DNA of 8,499 bases from Halodesulfurarchaeum sp. (GCA_018334775.1 JAGXLJ010000039.1:1-8499), one strand, 5' to 3'; counted from the stretch's first letter, positions 1 to 5,768 are shown. Program-made: numbers and translations. Notes: generated by a model not told the origin, from the letters alone.

Positions 1-503
1 GTTTTTGCGAGGTCGATAGCGCCGCGATCCGGGGCGAGGAAGATCGGGTCGGTGAGATCGGCCGGAAGCGGCTCGGCCAATCGACCGGCCGCGTCGAGCA
101 TCTCGCATGGGACGGGGAAGAACTCTCGAATCGCCGGTTCGTGGGGACTGACAGTGAGCACCCGGTCCGTACCGGACCCGATAGCCTTGGCCATGGCTCG
201 GGCGGTGACCGGTTGGCCCGATTCGAAGGCCCGGTCCTGGCGTGCATAGCCCATGTAGGGGATGACGGTCAGGACTTCGTCGGCGCCGGCCTCGCGGACG
301 GCGTCCTGGAGCTGGAGCAACTGGATGTGTGCGTCACTCGACCCGGTGGCGGCGACGACGATTGCGCGCCCGTCCTGGGGTGGGACTTCGACCAGCAGTT
401 CTCCGTCGGCAAACCGCCGGTATTCGACTTCGGCGAGGGGCTCGTCGATTTCGGTGGCGAGTTCGGCGGCCACCGCTTGGGAGGAGGACCCTGGAACGAT
501 CAT
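1..503 (-). CDS. prs: Ribose-phosphate diphosphokinase (PRPP synthetase), C-terminus outside the window
   Basis: This enzyme makes PRPP from ribose 5-phosphate and ATP for nucleotide, histidine and tryptophan synthesis in the cytosol. The first 167 residues are visible and the reading frame is open to the window edge. Family marks are the nucleotide-loop segment RRFADGE (residues 29-35), the signature IPYMGYARQDR (81-91) followed by the usual GQPVTARAMA stretch, the metal-region histidine H121 in SPHEPAIREFF, and PDRGA (158-162), which matches the family's PDxG segment. The start is the ATG at 503-501, directly before the family's short N-terminus. A weak TATA-like CATAACG lies about 34 bases upstream. 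The gene is divergent from the mutase gene, with 102 bases between them. The family call is secure; only the C-terminal PRPP-binding part is unseen. Confidence 0.95.
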   Translation of the reverse strand, partial: MIVPGSSSQAVAAELATEIDEPLAEVEYRRFADGELLVEVPPQDGRAIVVAATGSSDAHIQLLQLQDAVREAGADEVLTVIPYMGYARQDRAFESGQPVTARAMAKAIGSGTDRVLTVSPHEPAIREFFPVPCEMLDAAGRLAEPLPADLTDPIFLAPDRGAIDLAK

Positions 504-605
504 GTGAAGGGGATTGGGTGGGGTTGGCTTACACGTTATGATGGGCGAGACGGCGATTCGGGGTTTTCACAACGGCTTTGGGGGTGCCTGTCCTCCCCTC
601 TGATA

Positions 606-1973
606 ATGCAGGTATTCGGGTCCAGCGGCACCCGGGGACGGGTTACCGAGGAGTTGACACCCGACTTTGTCCTTCGGGTTGCAGCCGCGGCCGGCACCGT
701 GTGGGGAGTTGATCGGGTCGCGCTGGGGCGGGACACGCGATTGACCGGGCCGATGCTCGTCAACACGGCCGCGAGCGGGCTTGCGAGCGTGGGCGCGGAC
801 GTGGATCGGTTGGGAATCGTTCCGACGCCGGCGCTCCAGTCCTACGCCGCGGACGAGGGGGTCCCGGGGGTCATGATCACTGCCTCGCACAATCCGCCGG
901 CGTACAACGGCATCAAACTCGTCGGGGCGGACGGCGTCGAACTGTCGGTCGAACGGCTGGAAGCGATCGAATCGGCGCTTTTGGACGACGATCCGGCGTA
1001 TGCGGACTGGGACATGACAGGCCGGGACCGGACGGTCGAGTGGGCAGGGCGGGCCTATATTCGGGAGCTGTTGGGGGCCGCCGACCGGGAGGCGATTGCT
1101 GCGGCCGACTTGACTGTGGCCCTGGACCCGGGCCACGGAGCGGGGGCTCTGACGAGTCCCGAGTTCTTCCGCGAGTTGGGTTGTTCGGTGCACACGGTGA
1201 ACGCCCATCCGGACGGGCACTTCCCGGGACGGGATCCGGAGCCGGTCGAAACGAACCTCTCGGATCTGGGTCACCTCGTTCGGGCCACCGACGCTGACGT
1301 GGGTGTGGCCCACGGCGGGGACGCCGATCGGGCGATTTTCTTCGACGAAACCGGGTCGTACATCGAGGGGGACGCCACGCTGGCCGCACTCGCGGATGCA
1401 ACGCTTTCGGCCGGTGACACCACGGTCTCGGCGGTCAATGTCTCCCAGCGACTGGTCGACGTGGCGGCCGCAACTGGAGCCGACCTGGAGCTGACACCCA
1501 TTGGGAGCACCCGGATCATGACCCGGATCCGTGAACTCCAGCAAGCCGGGGAGCGGGTGCCGGTGGCGGGGGAGGGCAACGGCGGCGTGATCTTTCCGGC
1601 CTATCGCATCAACCGGGATGGGGCGTACACGGCGGCACGGTTCCTGGAACTCATTACGGAGGCCTCGGCCAGCGAGGTCGTCGCCCCGTACAACGGCTAC
1701 GCAAACGTCCGCAGGAACGTGCACTACAAGGACGAGGCCGAACGGGCCACGCTCGTGGAGCGGGCTGGGGAGTGGGCCAGAGGGACGGAGGGCGAGGTGA
1801 CGACTATCGATGGCTACCGGGTCGATTTCGGGGACGCGTGGGTTCTGGCGCGGCCGAGCGGGACCGAACCGGTCGTGCGGGTGTATGCGGAGGCTCACGA
1901 GCGCGAGCGAGCGACCGAACTGGTCGACCGGTTGGTCGAGGTGCTCGAAGCGGCCGCCGCGAGCGGTGGGTAA
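606..1973 (+). CDS. Phosphohexomutase, GlmM / phosphomannomutase type
   Basis: This alpha-D-phosphohexomutase (455 aa, normal length) moves a phosphate between C1 and C6 of a hexose phosphate. In haloarchaea such enzymes feed UDP-GlcNAc and other sugar nucleotides for S-layer and pilin glycosylation. The N-terminus FGSSGTRG (residues 4-11) is typical. The phosphoserine loop TASHNPP has S94, the sugar-binding loop GEGNGG is at 322-327, and the phosphate-binding loop RPSGTEP is at 416-422. The metal loop reads HGGDADR (236-242), so the first Asp of the usual DGDxDR is Gly. The ATG at 606 was chosen because the protein then starts at the conserved FGSSGTRG; the open frame extends far upstream, but only antisense to prs. 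Substrate (glucosamine, mannose or glucose phosphate) cannot be told from sequence alone. Confidence 0.93.
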   Translation: MQVFGSSGTRGRVTEELTPDFVLRVAAAAGTVWGVDRVALGRDTRLTGPMLVNTAASGLASVGADVDRLGIVPTPALQSYAADEGVPGVMITASHNPPAYNGIKLVGADGVELSVERLEAIESALLDDDPAYADWDMTGRDRTVEWAGRAYIRELLGAADREAIAAADLTVALDPGHGAGALTSPEFFRELGCSVHTVNAHPDGHFPGRDPEPVETNLSDLGHLVRATDADVGVAHGGDADRAIFFDETGSYIEGDATLAALADATLSAGDTTVSAVNVSQRLVDVAAATGADLELTPIGSTRIMTRIRELQQAGERVPVAGEGNGGVIFPAYRINRDGAYTAARFLELITEASASEVVAPYNGYANVRRNVHYKDEAERATLVERAGEWARGTEGEVTTIDGYRVDFGDAWVLARPSGTEPVVRVYAEAHERERATELVDRLVEVLEAAAASGG

Positions 1974-2002
1974 AAGGAGACGCGCCTCGAACAGCGATGC
2001 AG

Positions 2003-2029
2003 TTAGTTACCGATCGGCTCCGGCCGATC
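2003..2029 (+). promoter_or_regulatory. Promoter with a palindromic operator candidate before the DtxR-type gene
   Basis: A weak TATA-like TTAGTTA (2003-2009) is followed at once by a perfect inverted repeat: GATCGGC (2012-2018), TCCG, GCCGATC (2023-2029). The start codon of the repressor is at 2042. The palindrome would lie between the TATA box and the transcription start, where a bound repressor would block transcription. DtxR-family repressors bind palindromes and many control themselves, so autoregulation is a reasonable inference. The sequence does not match the bacterial DtxR consensus, and the TATA match is poor. Confidence 0.45.
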
Positions 2030-2041
2030 CTGTGATCCCAA

Positions 2042-2482
2042 ATGAGCTACCATTCCGAGAAAACCTACAGCGAAAGCGTGGAGATGTATCTCAAGGAGAT
2101 CTACCTGTTGTCTCGGGACGGTGATCCCGCAGCGACCGGGGCGATCGCCGATCGCCTGGGGGTCTCGCCACCGAGTGTCACCGACCGCCTCAATCACCTC
2201 ACTGAACTGGGTTTGGTCACTTACGAGAAACACCGTGGGGCCTCCCTCACGGACCAGGGCGAGACGGAGGCGGTTGCGCTCCTGCGCAAACACTGTCGGA
2301 TCGAGCGCTTCCTCGTCCAGGAACTGGGGGTGACCGAGGGCTTTCACGAGGAGGCGTGTCGGCTGGAACACGCGACCACGGATGAAGTCGCCAAGCGGTT
2401 GGACCGGTTTGTCGAGTTGCCCGAGGAGTGTCCGGACTGTTATGACCCGGAGGCCCAGCACTGCAGTCACCTCTCGCCGTGA
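2042..2482 (+). CDS. DtxR-family metal-dependent transcription repressor (iron type)
   Basis: This cytosolic DNA-binding protein (146 aa) is predicted to repress iron-uptake or related genes when its metal is bound. The N-terminal winged helix-turn-helix spans about residues 9-70 (MYLKEIYLL, then IADRLGVSPPSVTDRLNHL as the recognition region). The dimerisation/metal domain follows at 75-125. Aligned by eye to DtxR, the ligand set is M15, H84, E88, C106, E109 and H110. That is the iron-type pattern (Met plus Cys-x2-Glu-His) rather than the manganese-type Asp/Glu set of MntR. It lacks the SH3-like third domain of long DtxR proteins and ends in a Cys/His-rich tail (C130, C133, H140, C141, H143). 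It is related to the haloarchaeal Idr/SirR regulators; which paralog it is cannot be decided here. The start ATG follows its own promoter. Confidence 0.93.
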   Translation: MSYHSEKTYSESVEMYLKEIYLLSRDGDPAATGAIADRLGVSPPSVTDRLNHLTELGLVTYEKHRGASLTDQGETEAVALLRKHCRIERFLVQELGVTEGFHEEACRLEHATTDEVAKRLDRFVELPEECPDCYDPEAQHCSHLSP

Positions 2483-2523
2483 GAGATGCCAAGGACTATC
2501 ACGCCACCTCTCAGAGAACAGGT

Positions 2524-2724
2524 ATGACATGGTCGCTGCCCTCGCGAGGGGTGCTTTTTGGCGCGCTCATCATCGTGGGGCTGATTGTGCTCTCCCAGTC
2601 CCAGTACGGTGACGCCTTCGAGTCATTGTTGTACGTCAGCTATGGCATTGCGATTCCGGTGCTTTTCGTGGTCATCATCATCGCGGGCATTTATTTCAGC
2701 ATTCGGCATTTTGTGAGCGGTTGA
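2524..2724 (+). CDS. Small two-helix membrane protein, function unknown
   Basis: A 66-residue protein with no family I recognise. Two hydrophobic segments are clear (about residues 9-25 and 38-58), separated by a short polar loop QSQYGDAFES. It ends in a basic-aromatic tail, IRHFVSG. The frame stays open upstream to an ATG at 2479, but that would add a polar segment overlapping the end of the repressor gene, so the ATG at 2524 just before MTWSLPSRG is preferred. It lies 41 bases after the DtxR-type gene and 39 before a second small membrane protein, so the three may be co-transcribed. A link to metal response is only suggested by position. Confidence 0.62.
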   Translation: MTWSLPSRGVLFGALIIVGLIVLSQSQYGDAFESLLYVSYGIAIPVLFVVIIIAGIYFSIRHFVSG

Positions 2725-2763
2725 ACCCAGAAGACCCAAGCGGGTGGCAGTTCTTGGGCGGAT

Positions 2764-2967
2764 ATGGACTGGGATTCGATCCGGGAACTTTTGCCCCACT
2801 ACCTGGCGCTTATCGTCATCCTCACGGTACTGTTGACCGGGCTGACACTCTTCTGGCCCGGCGGCGAGCCGAGCATCTGGGTTCAGATCGGCCTGGCGGT
2901 CGTTCTCGGTCTGGCCTACCCGACTGCAGTGCGGTACCTGGGCTACGCCCCGGCGGCGTGGGAGTGA
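2764..2967 (+). CDS. Small two-helix membrane protein, function unknown
   Basis: A 67-residue protein with an acidic start (MDWDSIRELLPHY), a first membrane helix at about 13-30, the loop WPGGEPSIW, and a second helix at about 37-57, ending AVRYLGYAPAAWE. I recognise no family. The regular alternation of hydrophobic helices and the high G+C at third codon positions support a real gene. It follows the preceding small membrane protein gene by 39 bases without an obvious TATA box, so joint transcription is likely. No catalytic or metal-binding residues stand out. Confidence 0.62.
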   Translation: MDWDSIRELLPHYLALIVILTVLLTGLTLFWPGGEPSIWVQIGLAVVLGLAYPTAVRYLGYAPAAWE

Positions 2968-3055
2968 AACGCGGTCGGTGAACGGTCGGGTTTTGGTCGG
3001 TATGGGTCTGTGACACCTTTTACTCCTCTATCCGCATGATTATCCGTGGTCGGAC

Positions 3056-3105
3056 CATAAATTCGGTAAGCGTCGGGCATTAGGACCCCCACTTGGTGGC
3101 GGTCC
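3056..3105 (+). promoter_or_regulatory. Pilin promoter and leader hairpin
   Basis: A TATA-like CATAAATT lies at 3056-3063. About 25 bases on is an inverted repeat: GGACC (3083-3087) and CCAC (3089-3092) pair with GTGG (3096-3099) and GGTCC (3101-3105). There is one internal C/C mismatch and a TTG loop. If transcription starts near 3085 the hairpin forms at the very 5' end of a leader of about 43 bases; otherwise it may be an operator. No Shine-Dalgarno motif is seen before the ATG at 3128. Confidence 0.45.
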
Positions 3106-3127
3106 AGGGAATCCGGACGTACATACC

Positions 3128-3544
3128 ATGATAGACACACAACTCGGCGAAACACTGGACAAGCGTGGCGTGTCACCGGTCATCGGAGTCATTCTGATGG
3201 TGGCAATTACCGTGATTCTGGCCGCGGTTATCGGGAGTTTCGTGCTCGGAATTGGTGGGGATATTCAACAGGCGCCCCAAGCGAGTCTTACGATGCAGGA
3301 TGCTGGGGATAAGAATGTCACAGTCACACACCAAGGCGGGGACACCCTCGACCTCACGGAGTATAATTACACTGTGAATGGAGCGACTTCGAGAAGTGTT
3401 AGTAACCGATCCGGTGAAAACAGTCTCTCACCAGGCGGATCTATTGAAATGGACGTGGCAAACACCGGTCAGACCACCATCCGGATCATCCACAATCCGT
3501 CTGGACAGCTTATCGCCGATTCGACGGTTCGAATCACAAACTGA
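3128..3544 (+). CDS. Type IV pilin-like protein with archaeal class III signal peptide
   Basis: A 138-residue secreted subunit for surface filaments (adhesion pili). The N-terminus is the haloarchaeal pilin type: the prepilin-peptidase (PibD) site DKRG|VSPVIG would be cut after G14, leaving V15 first. It is followed by the hydrophobic assembly helix, about 15-42 (VSPVIGVILMVAITVILAAV). The rest is a short Ser/Thr/Asn-rich beta domain with three N-glycosylation sequons (N63-V-T, N80-Y-T, N93-R-S), as expected for glycosylated pilins. No other pil gene (ATPase, membrane platform, peptidase) is nearby, so the protein must rely on machinery elsewhere. Base composition is poorer in G+C than that of the left flanking genes, suggesting it belongs to the accessory stretch. 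The family call rests on the N-terminal domain; the C-terminal domain is not recognisable. Confidence 0.92.
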   Translation: MIDTQLGETLDKRGVSPVIGVILMVAITVILAAVIGSFVLGIGGDIQQAPQASLTMQDAGDKNVTVTHQGGDTLDLTEYNYTVNGATSRSVSNRSGENSLSPGGSIEMDVANTGQTTIRIIHNPSGQLIADSTVRITN

Positions 3545-3558
3545 CCGGCTCCGGTTCT

Positions 3559-3600
3559 CGTTTGTGAGTCGGGTTTCGTTATTTTGTCGCTGTTTTCTCC
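3559..3600 (+). terminator. T-rich terminator candidate after the pilin gene
   Basis: Repeated T-runs (GGGTTTCG, TTATTTTG, CTGTTTTC) begin about 15 bases after the pilin stop. They are preceded by a short symmetric ACCGG-CT-CCGGT at 3544-3555. Archaeal transcription usually ends at such T-tracts. It also separates the pilin from the oppositely oriented DUF433 remnant. Confidence 0.4.
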
Positions 3601-3603
3601 CGA

Positions 3604-3798
3604 TTAATCGGCCATATCGGAGTTGGCTCTTGGGGGCCGATCAATAGTTTCTCGGAGCGTTTCGATGGTTTCCTCTCGGTCTGTTTCGATTTCACTCATC
3701 TCCTGAGGGTGGTCATAGTACTATGCAAGCGTCTGATACACATCTGCGACATCGAGATCATATGCATCAACTGCGGTGGGAAGGCCGTCAGAACGAGG
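3604..3798 (-). pseudogene. DUF433-type antitoxin remnant, 5' end lost and amber codon inside
   Basis: Read on the minus strand, the segment gives DGLPTAVDAYDLDVADVYQT, then LA, a TAG codon at 3723-3721, then YYDHPQEMSEIETDREETIE and a tail ending MAD with a TAA stop at 3606-3604. The core resembles the C-terminal half of DUF433 proteins, where the YDLDVADVYxALAYYYDHPxEM pattern forms the helix-turn-helix. DUF433 proteins are commonly antitoxins of PIN-like toxins. Here the expected Tyr is replaced by the amber codon, no start codon or N-terminal half is found, and homology stops at about 3798, close to the mobile-element end at 3805-3862. No toxin partner is next to it. The call comes from pattern memory and would need a profile search. 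Confidence 0.68.
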
Positions 3799-3804
3799 CC
3801 CGTT

Positions 3805-3862
<58 letters not shown>

Positions 3863-3901
3863 GGATATAGCGGACGTTTTTCCTGTACTCACTCAGCAGC
3901 G

Positions 3902-4181
3902 CTAATCGTCGGCAATATAGGCACCGTCCCGACGTTTGATACGCGCACTAATCATCCGTTTTTCGTCGTTTTTGAAACCACTGAAAGTCGAAACCCCGAT
4001 TCGAATTTTTCGGTAGGGACTGTTCTTGAGGGGTTCACCGTAGTCAGCCGGGTCACGCCACGGGGACGAGACGATAGCATCGAGTTTTTCCGAGTATCCT
4101 GTCTTGGTTCGTGGGATTCAGCTCAGAGAGGTCGCCTTCCGCCTTCGATGAGAGTTCCCATGTCCATGCATCATCACTCAT
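3902..4181 (-). pseudogene. RelE-like toxin gene, frameshifted
   Basis: The ATG at 4181-4179 overlaps the antitoxin stop by 8 bases, as in many toxin-antitoxin operons. The first frame gives 32 residues (MSDDAWTWELSSKAEGDLSE, then LNPTNQDRILGK) and then breaks at a run of five A (4089-4085). With four A's the frame would continue as KLDAIVSSPWRDPADYGEPL, then KNSPYRKIRIG, and later KNDEKRMISARIKRRDGAYI before ADD and the TAG at 3904-3902. This is the haloarchaeal RelE/ParE-like pattern (mRNA interferase or gyrase poison, about 90 aa). Around 3974-3996 the residues read VSTFSG, whereas another frame gives FRLSVV, the family's usual strand; this suggests two further compensating small deletions. 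The gene is therefore probably dead. A sequencing error in the A-run could explain the first break but not the others. Confidence 0.77.
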
Positions 4182-4455
4182 TGCTTGTTCCAAACCGTTG
4201 ACGGGCCTCCTCAGCACCTACCGTCTGCTCCTCTTGAATGTCCTCTTCGGCTTCAAGGAGGGCGAGGAGTTCGTCACGGTCGAACGCCGGGAACTCGATG
4301 GCATCTCGGAGCGTGTACCTGATGAACTCACTCCGGCTATTGAATCCCCGTCCCTTCCAGGTGCCGTCGATTTTTTCGAGGAATGATTCGGTGACTTTGA
4401 AATTTACCGTGGCGATTTCGTCCGTGTCATCAGTGCTCGTACCCGCTTCGGACAT
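4174..4455 (-). CDS. Ribbon-helix-helix antitoxin (CopG/ParD-like)
   Basis: This 93-residue protein should bind the operon promoter as a dimer and neutralise the toxin encoded just downstream. Residues 15-20 (ATVNFK) form the DNA-contacting strand, 22-34 helix A, and 41-53 (RSEFIRYTLRDAI) helix B, the classic ribbon-helix-helix pattern. The acidic C-terminus (55-93, rich in Glu and Asp) is the expected toxin-binding part. The ATG at 4455-4453 is preferred over a TTG six bases upstream because a TATA-like ATTATCGG centred near 4481 is then 26 bases away, fitting a leaderless transcript. The frame is intact although the partner toxin is broken. Base composition is less G+C-rich than the housekeeping genes. 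Confidence 0.85.
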   Translation of the reverse strand: MSEAGTSTDDTDEIATVNFKVTESFLEKIDGTWKGRGFNSRSEFIRYTLRDAIEFPAFDRDELLALLEAEEDIQEEQTVGAEEARQRFGTSNE

Positions 4456-4487
4456 ATACAAGTGTTACGTCTGTCTTACCGATAATC
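4456..4487 (-). promoter_or_regulatory. Promoter of the toxin-antitoxin operon
   Basis: On the minus strand a TATA-like ATTATCGGTA occupies about 4486-4477. Two GTAA repeats, spaced 11 bases (one helical turn), follow before the start codon within GTAAGACAGACGTAAC. Ribbon-helix-helix antitoxins often bind short repeats in this position to repress their own operon. The repeat is too short to be certain. Confidence 0.35.
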
Positions 4488-4999
4488 GTTTCGCCGGAAA
4501 TCGCCATCGCTGGGTTGGAACTCTACCCTGTCCGGCAGTGATGTCGATACGATACCGAGTTTCAGGTGCGGATGTCTGCGTTCGGTTCAGGTGAGTTGGG
4601 TCAATCTGCTCATAAATTTTCGTCAAGAGAATCCTGTGGTGTGGGTTCGTGGATTCGTGGTGCAGCATCGATTGGTTGCCACTGCTGTATTCGGAAAGAC
4701 AAAAGCGGCAAACCTCCCAGGGTGGGAGGTCAGATCCTACCCGCTCTGGGGGAAGAAAGGACGGACCTCTCCTCTCCATTTCAAGCAAAGGGTGTTCGAG
4801 CGTCTAAACCCTTCGATGACCACCGGGAATCATGAATTGGCGCGGACGGACAGTTTGGTTGGGTTTTGGTGGTTTGAGGGCCCACGTTGATTCTCGATTA
4901 TCGGCGGACATTATTGTGTTAAGGTGAGTAATTGCGTGGGGTCGAAGATCCCTCGGACCGCGCGAACAGCGGCAAATCCGCCGTGAGTGGAGAGTGGTT
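4488..4999. other. Gene-poor A+T-richer stretch, no recognisable gene
   Basis: About 500 bases upstream of the antitoxin gene hold open frames on both strands (for example 4788-4465 minus and 4591-4890 plus), but none gives a protein with recognisable domains, consistent acidic composition or a convincing start. The minus-strand frame contains a single CRFC pair but no full zinc site. The only clear structure is the hairpin at 4712-4730. The stretch may be remains of mobile DNA. I see no tRNA or RNA gene in it. Confidence 0.5.
4712..4730. repeat. Perfect 8-bp hairpin
   Basis: ACCTCCCA (4712-4719), loop GGG, TGGGAGGT (4723-4730) form a perfect stem. No T-run follows on the plus strand. On the minus strand it is followed by TT and, a few bases later, TTTT, so it could end a minus-strand transcript. 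It could also be the end of a decayed insertion sequence, because it lies in gene-poor accessory DNA with an IS605-type remnant nearby. Confidence 0.5.
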
Positions 5000-5002
5000 C
5001 GC

Positions 5003-5127
5003 AAGCCGCTTTGCGGCTTTCGTCATGCCGAGAGGCGCAACGCGCCGCTCGTTGCAATGAAAACGGTGCAATGGGACCAACGAGAAACGACTTCGTCGTC
5101 TCTCTCGCTCCCACGTTTCGGGGAGCG
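5003..5127. repeat. Cluster of four short perfect hairpins
   Basis: Four hairpins follow each other within 125 bases. They are AAGCCGC-TTT-GCGGCTT (5003-5019), GGCGC-AAC-GCGCC (5034-5046), ACGAC-TTC-GTCGT (5087-5099), and CGCTCCC (5106-5112) with GGGAGCG (5121-5127). A 7-base direct repeat TGCAATG (5053-5059 and 5067-5073) lies between the second and third. Three of the loops are only three bases long. No open frame accounts for them. They may belong to a structured RNA or to recombination-site DNA beside the tRNA gene. Confidence 0.6.
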
Positions 5128-5141
5128 GAGGGAGCCGAACC

Positions 5142-5220
5142 GTGTGACCGCCCGGATTGAGAACCAGCAGTAGAGTCGCTTCGCTCGTCTACTTGTGTTC
5201 AAATCCGGGGATGGTCCCAC
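5142..5220. repeat. Long imperfect inverted repeat made of two facing tRNA-Pro 3'-end copies
   Basis: The left arm (5142-5164) contains ACCGCCCGGATT and GAACC, also found in the same order and orientation in the 3' end of the tRNA-Pro gene at 5288-5305. The right arm (5197-5220) contains GTTCAAATCCGGG and GGTCCCAC, which are the exact reverse complements of tRNA-gene bases 5292-5304 and 5283-5290. The arms pair with each other, and inside them AGTAGA (5169-5174) pairs with TCTACT (5188-5193). Neither arm can be folded into a normal tRNA because the T-stem partner is missing. It looks like tRNA-gene debris or recombination sites from past integrations, not a working tRNA. Confidence 0.6.
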
Positions 5221-5283
5221 TACAACCGCGAATCCAACGCATCGGACACGCTCCGCGGTCCTCGCGTGTGGATGTCAGAAAAG

Positions 5284-5356
5284 TGGGACCGCCCGGATTT
5301 GAACCGGGGTCACGAGCACCCAAAGCTCGAAGGATACCAAGCTACCCTACGGTCCC
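5284..5356 (-). tRNA. tRNA-Pro(UGG)
   Basis: A complete 73-base cloverleaf on the minus strand. The acceptor GGGACCG pairs with CGGTCCC. The D-arm is GGGT/ATCC around AGCTTGGT. The anticodon stem CGAGC/GCTCG encloses the loop TTTGGGT, giving anticodon UGG (proline). The T-stem CCCGG/CCGGG has loop TTCAAAT, and the discriminator base is A. No CCA is encoded, as usual in haloarchaea, and no intron is present. A TTTT run (5282-5279) directly after the 3' end is a likely terminator. No good TATA box is seen at the usual distance; GTAAAT about 10 bases upstream is too close. Accessory DNA lies on its 3' side, the usual side for tRNA-targeted integration. Confidence 0.95.
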
Positions 5357-5460
5357 TGAACCGATTTACTCCGGGCGCCCCAAAGAGGGTTTCGTTCCGA
5401 GCGACCAATCCGGCCCAAGTCACCCAAATCCGACCAAACCCGACTCAACGGACAGAAGAC

Positions 5461-5468
5461 CCTTTTCC
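5461..5468 (+). promoter_or_regulatory. TATA-like box of the BofA-like gene
   Basis: CCTTTTCC is centred about 26 bases before the ATG at 5490, the spacing of haloarchaeal leaderless promoters. The match to a TATA box is weak. The rest of 5357-5460, between the tRNA gene and this gene, shows nothing else I can name. Confidence 0.35.
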
Positions 5469-5489
5469 CCTGCCCACCACCATAACACC

Positions 5490-5768
5490 ATGGCAACACC
5501 CATCGAAATCGGATTACTGCTCCTGGTCGCAGTGGCCGTGATCGTGGCCTACGTCGTGCTCAGAGCGCTCAAACCGTTCATCATCAACGCCGTCCTCGGG
5601 CTCCTGGTCCTGGCGGTCGCCGGCTTCCTCGGCTTCGAAGTCGCCGTCTCACCGATTGTGGTCCTTGTCGTCGCAGTCGGTGGGATTCCCGGCGCTCTCC
5701 TCGTACTGCTGCTCGCACACTTCGGCGTGCTATTCGCTCCCGCTGCCGCCGGACTCGCCTTCCTCTAA
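5490..5768 (+). CDS. BofA-like integral membrane protein (pro-sigmaK processing inhibitor family)
   Basis: A 92-residue, very hydrophobic protein with three membrane stretches (about 6-25, 29-48, 55-82). The pattern LKPFIINAVLGLLVL (27-41), then VAVSPI and VVAVGGIPGALLVLLL (60-75), fits the BofA family, which in Bacillus inhibits the intramembrane protease SpoIVFB. Archaea have no sigma K, so the role here is unknown; regulation of a membrane protease is conceivable, and a site-2 protease gene begins about 2.5 kb away. The ATG at 5490 is chosen because the upstream frame runs through the tRNA gene. The stop overlaps the stop of the oppositely oriented helicase gene by 4 bases (5765-5768). Confidence 0.8.
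   Translation: MATPIEIGLLLLVAVAVIVAYVVLRALKPFIINAVLGLLVLAVAGFLGFEVAVSPIVVLVVAVGGIPGALLVLLLAHFGVLFAPAAAGLAFL

Noticed and set aside
141..605. N-terminal extension of the mutase frame by 155 residues.
   Set aside because: It is antisense to the PRPP synthetase gene and has no mutase-like sequence; the conserved FGSSGTRG begins right after the ATG at 606.
567..1898. Long open frame (443 codons) on the minus strand.
   Set aside because: It mirrors the mutase gene in high-G+C DNA, is rich in Arg and Pro, and shows no domain; it is a shadow frame.
4465..4890. Overlapping open frames on both strands upstream of the antitoxin gene.
   Set aside because: None has a recognisable domain, acidic haloarchaeal composition or a promoter at the right distance; the CRFC pair alone is not a zinc site.
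5142..5220. A second functional tRNA gene.
   Set aside because: Acceptor-like and T-loop-like pieces occur on both strands, but the T-stem cannot pair and no anticodon arm with a proper seven-base loop can be placed.
5003..5220. CRISPR array, considered because of the repeated hairpins.
   Set aside because: The hairpins differ in sequence and spacing, there are no identical repeats with unique spacers, and no cas gene is present.
5157..5489. Upstream extension of the BofA-like frame.
   Set aside because: It passes through the tRNA-Pro gene; the ATG at 5490 is followed directly by the conserved membrane protein.
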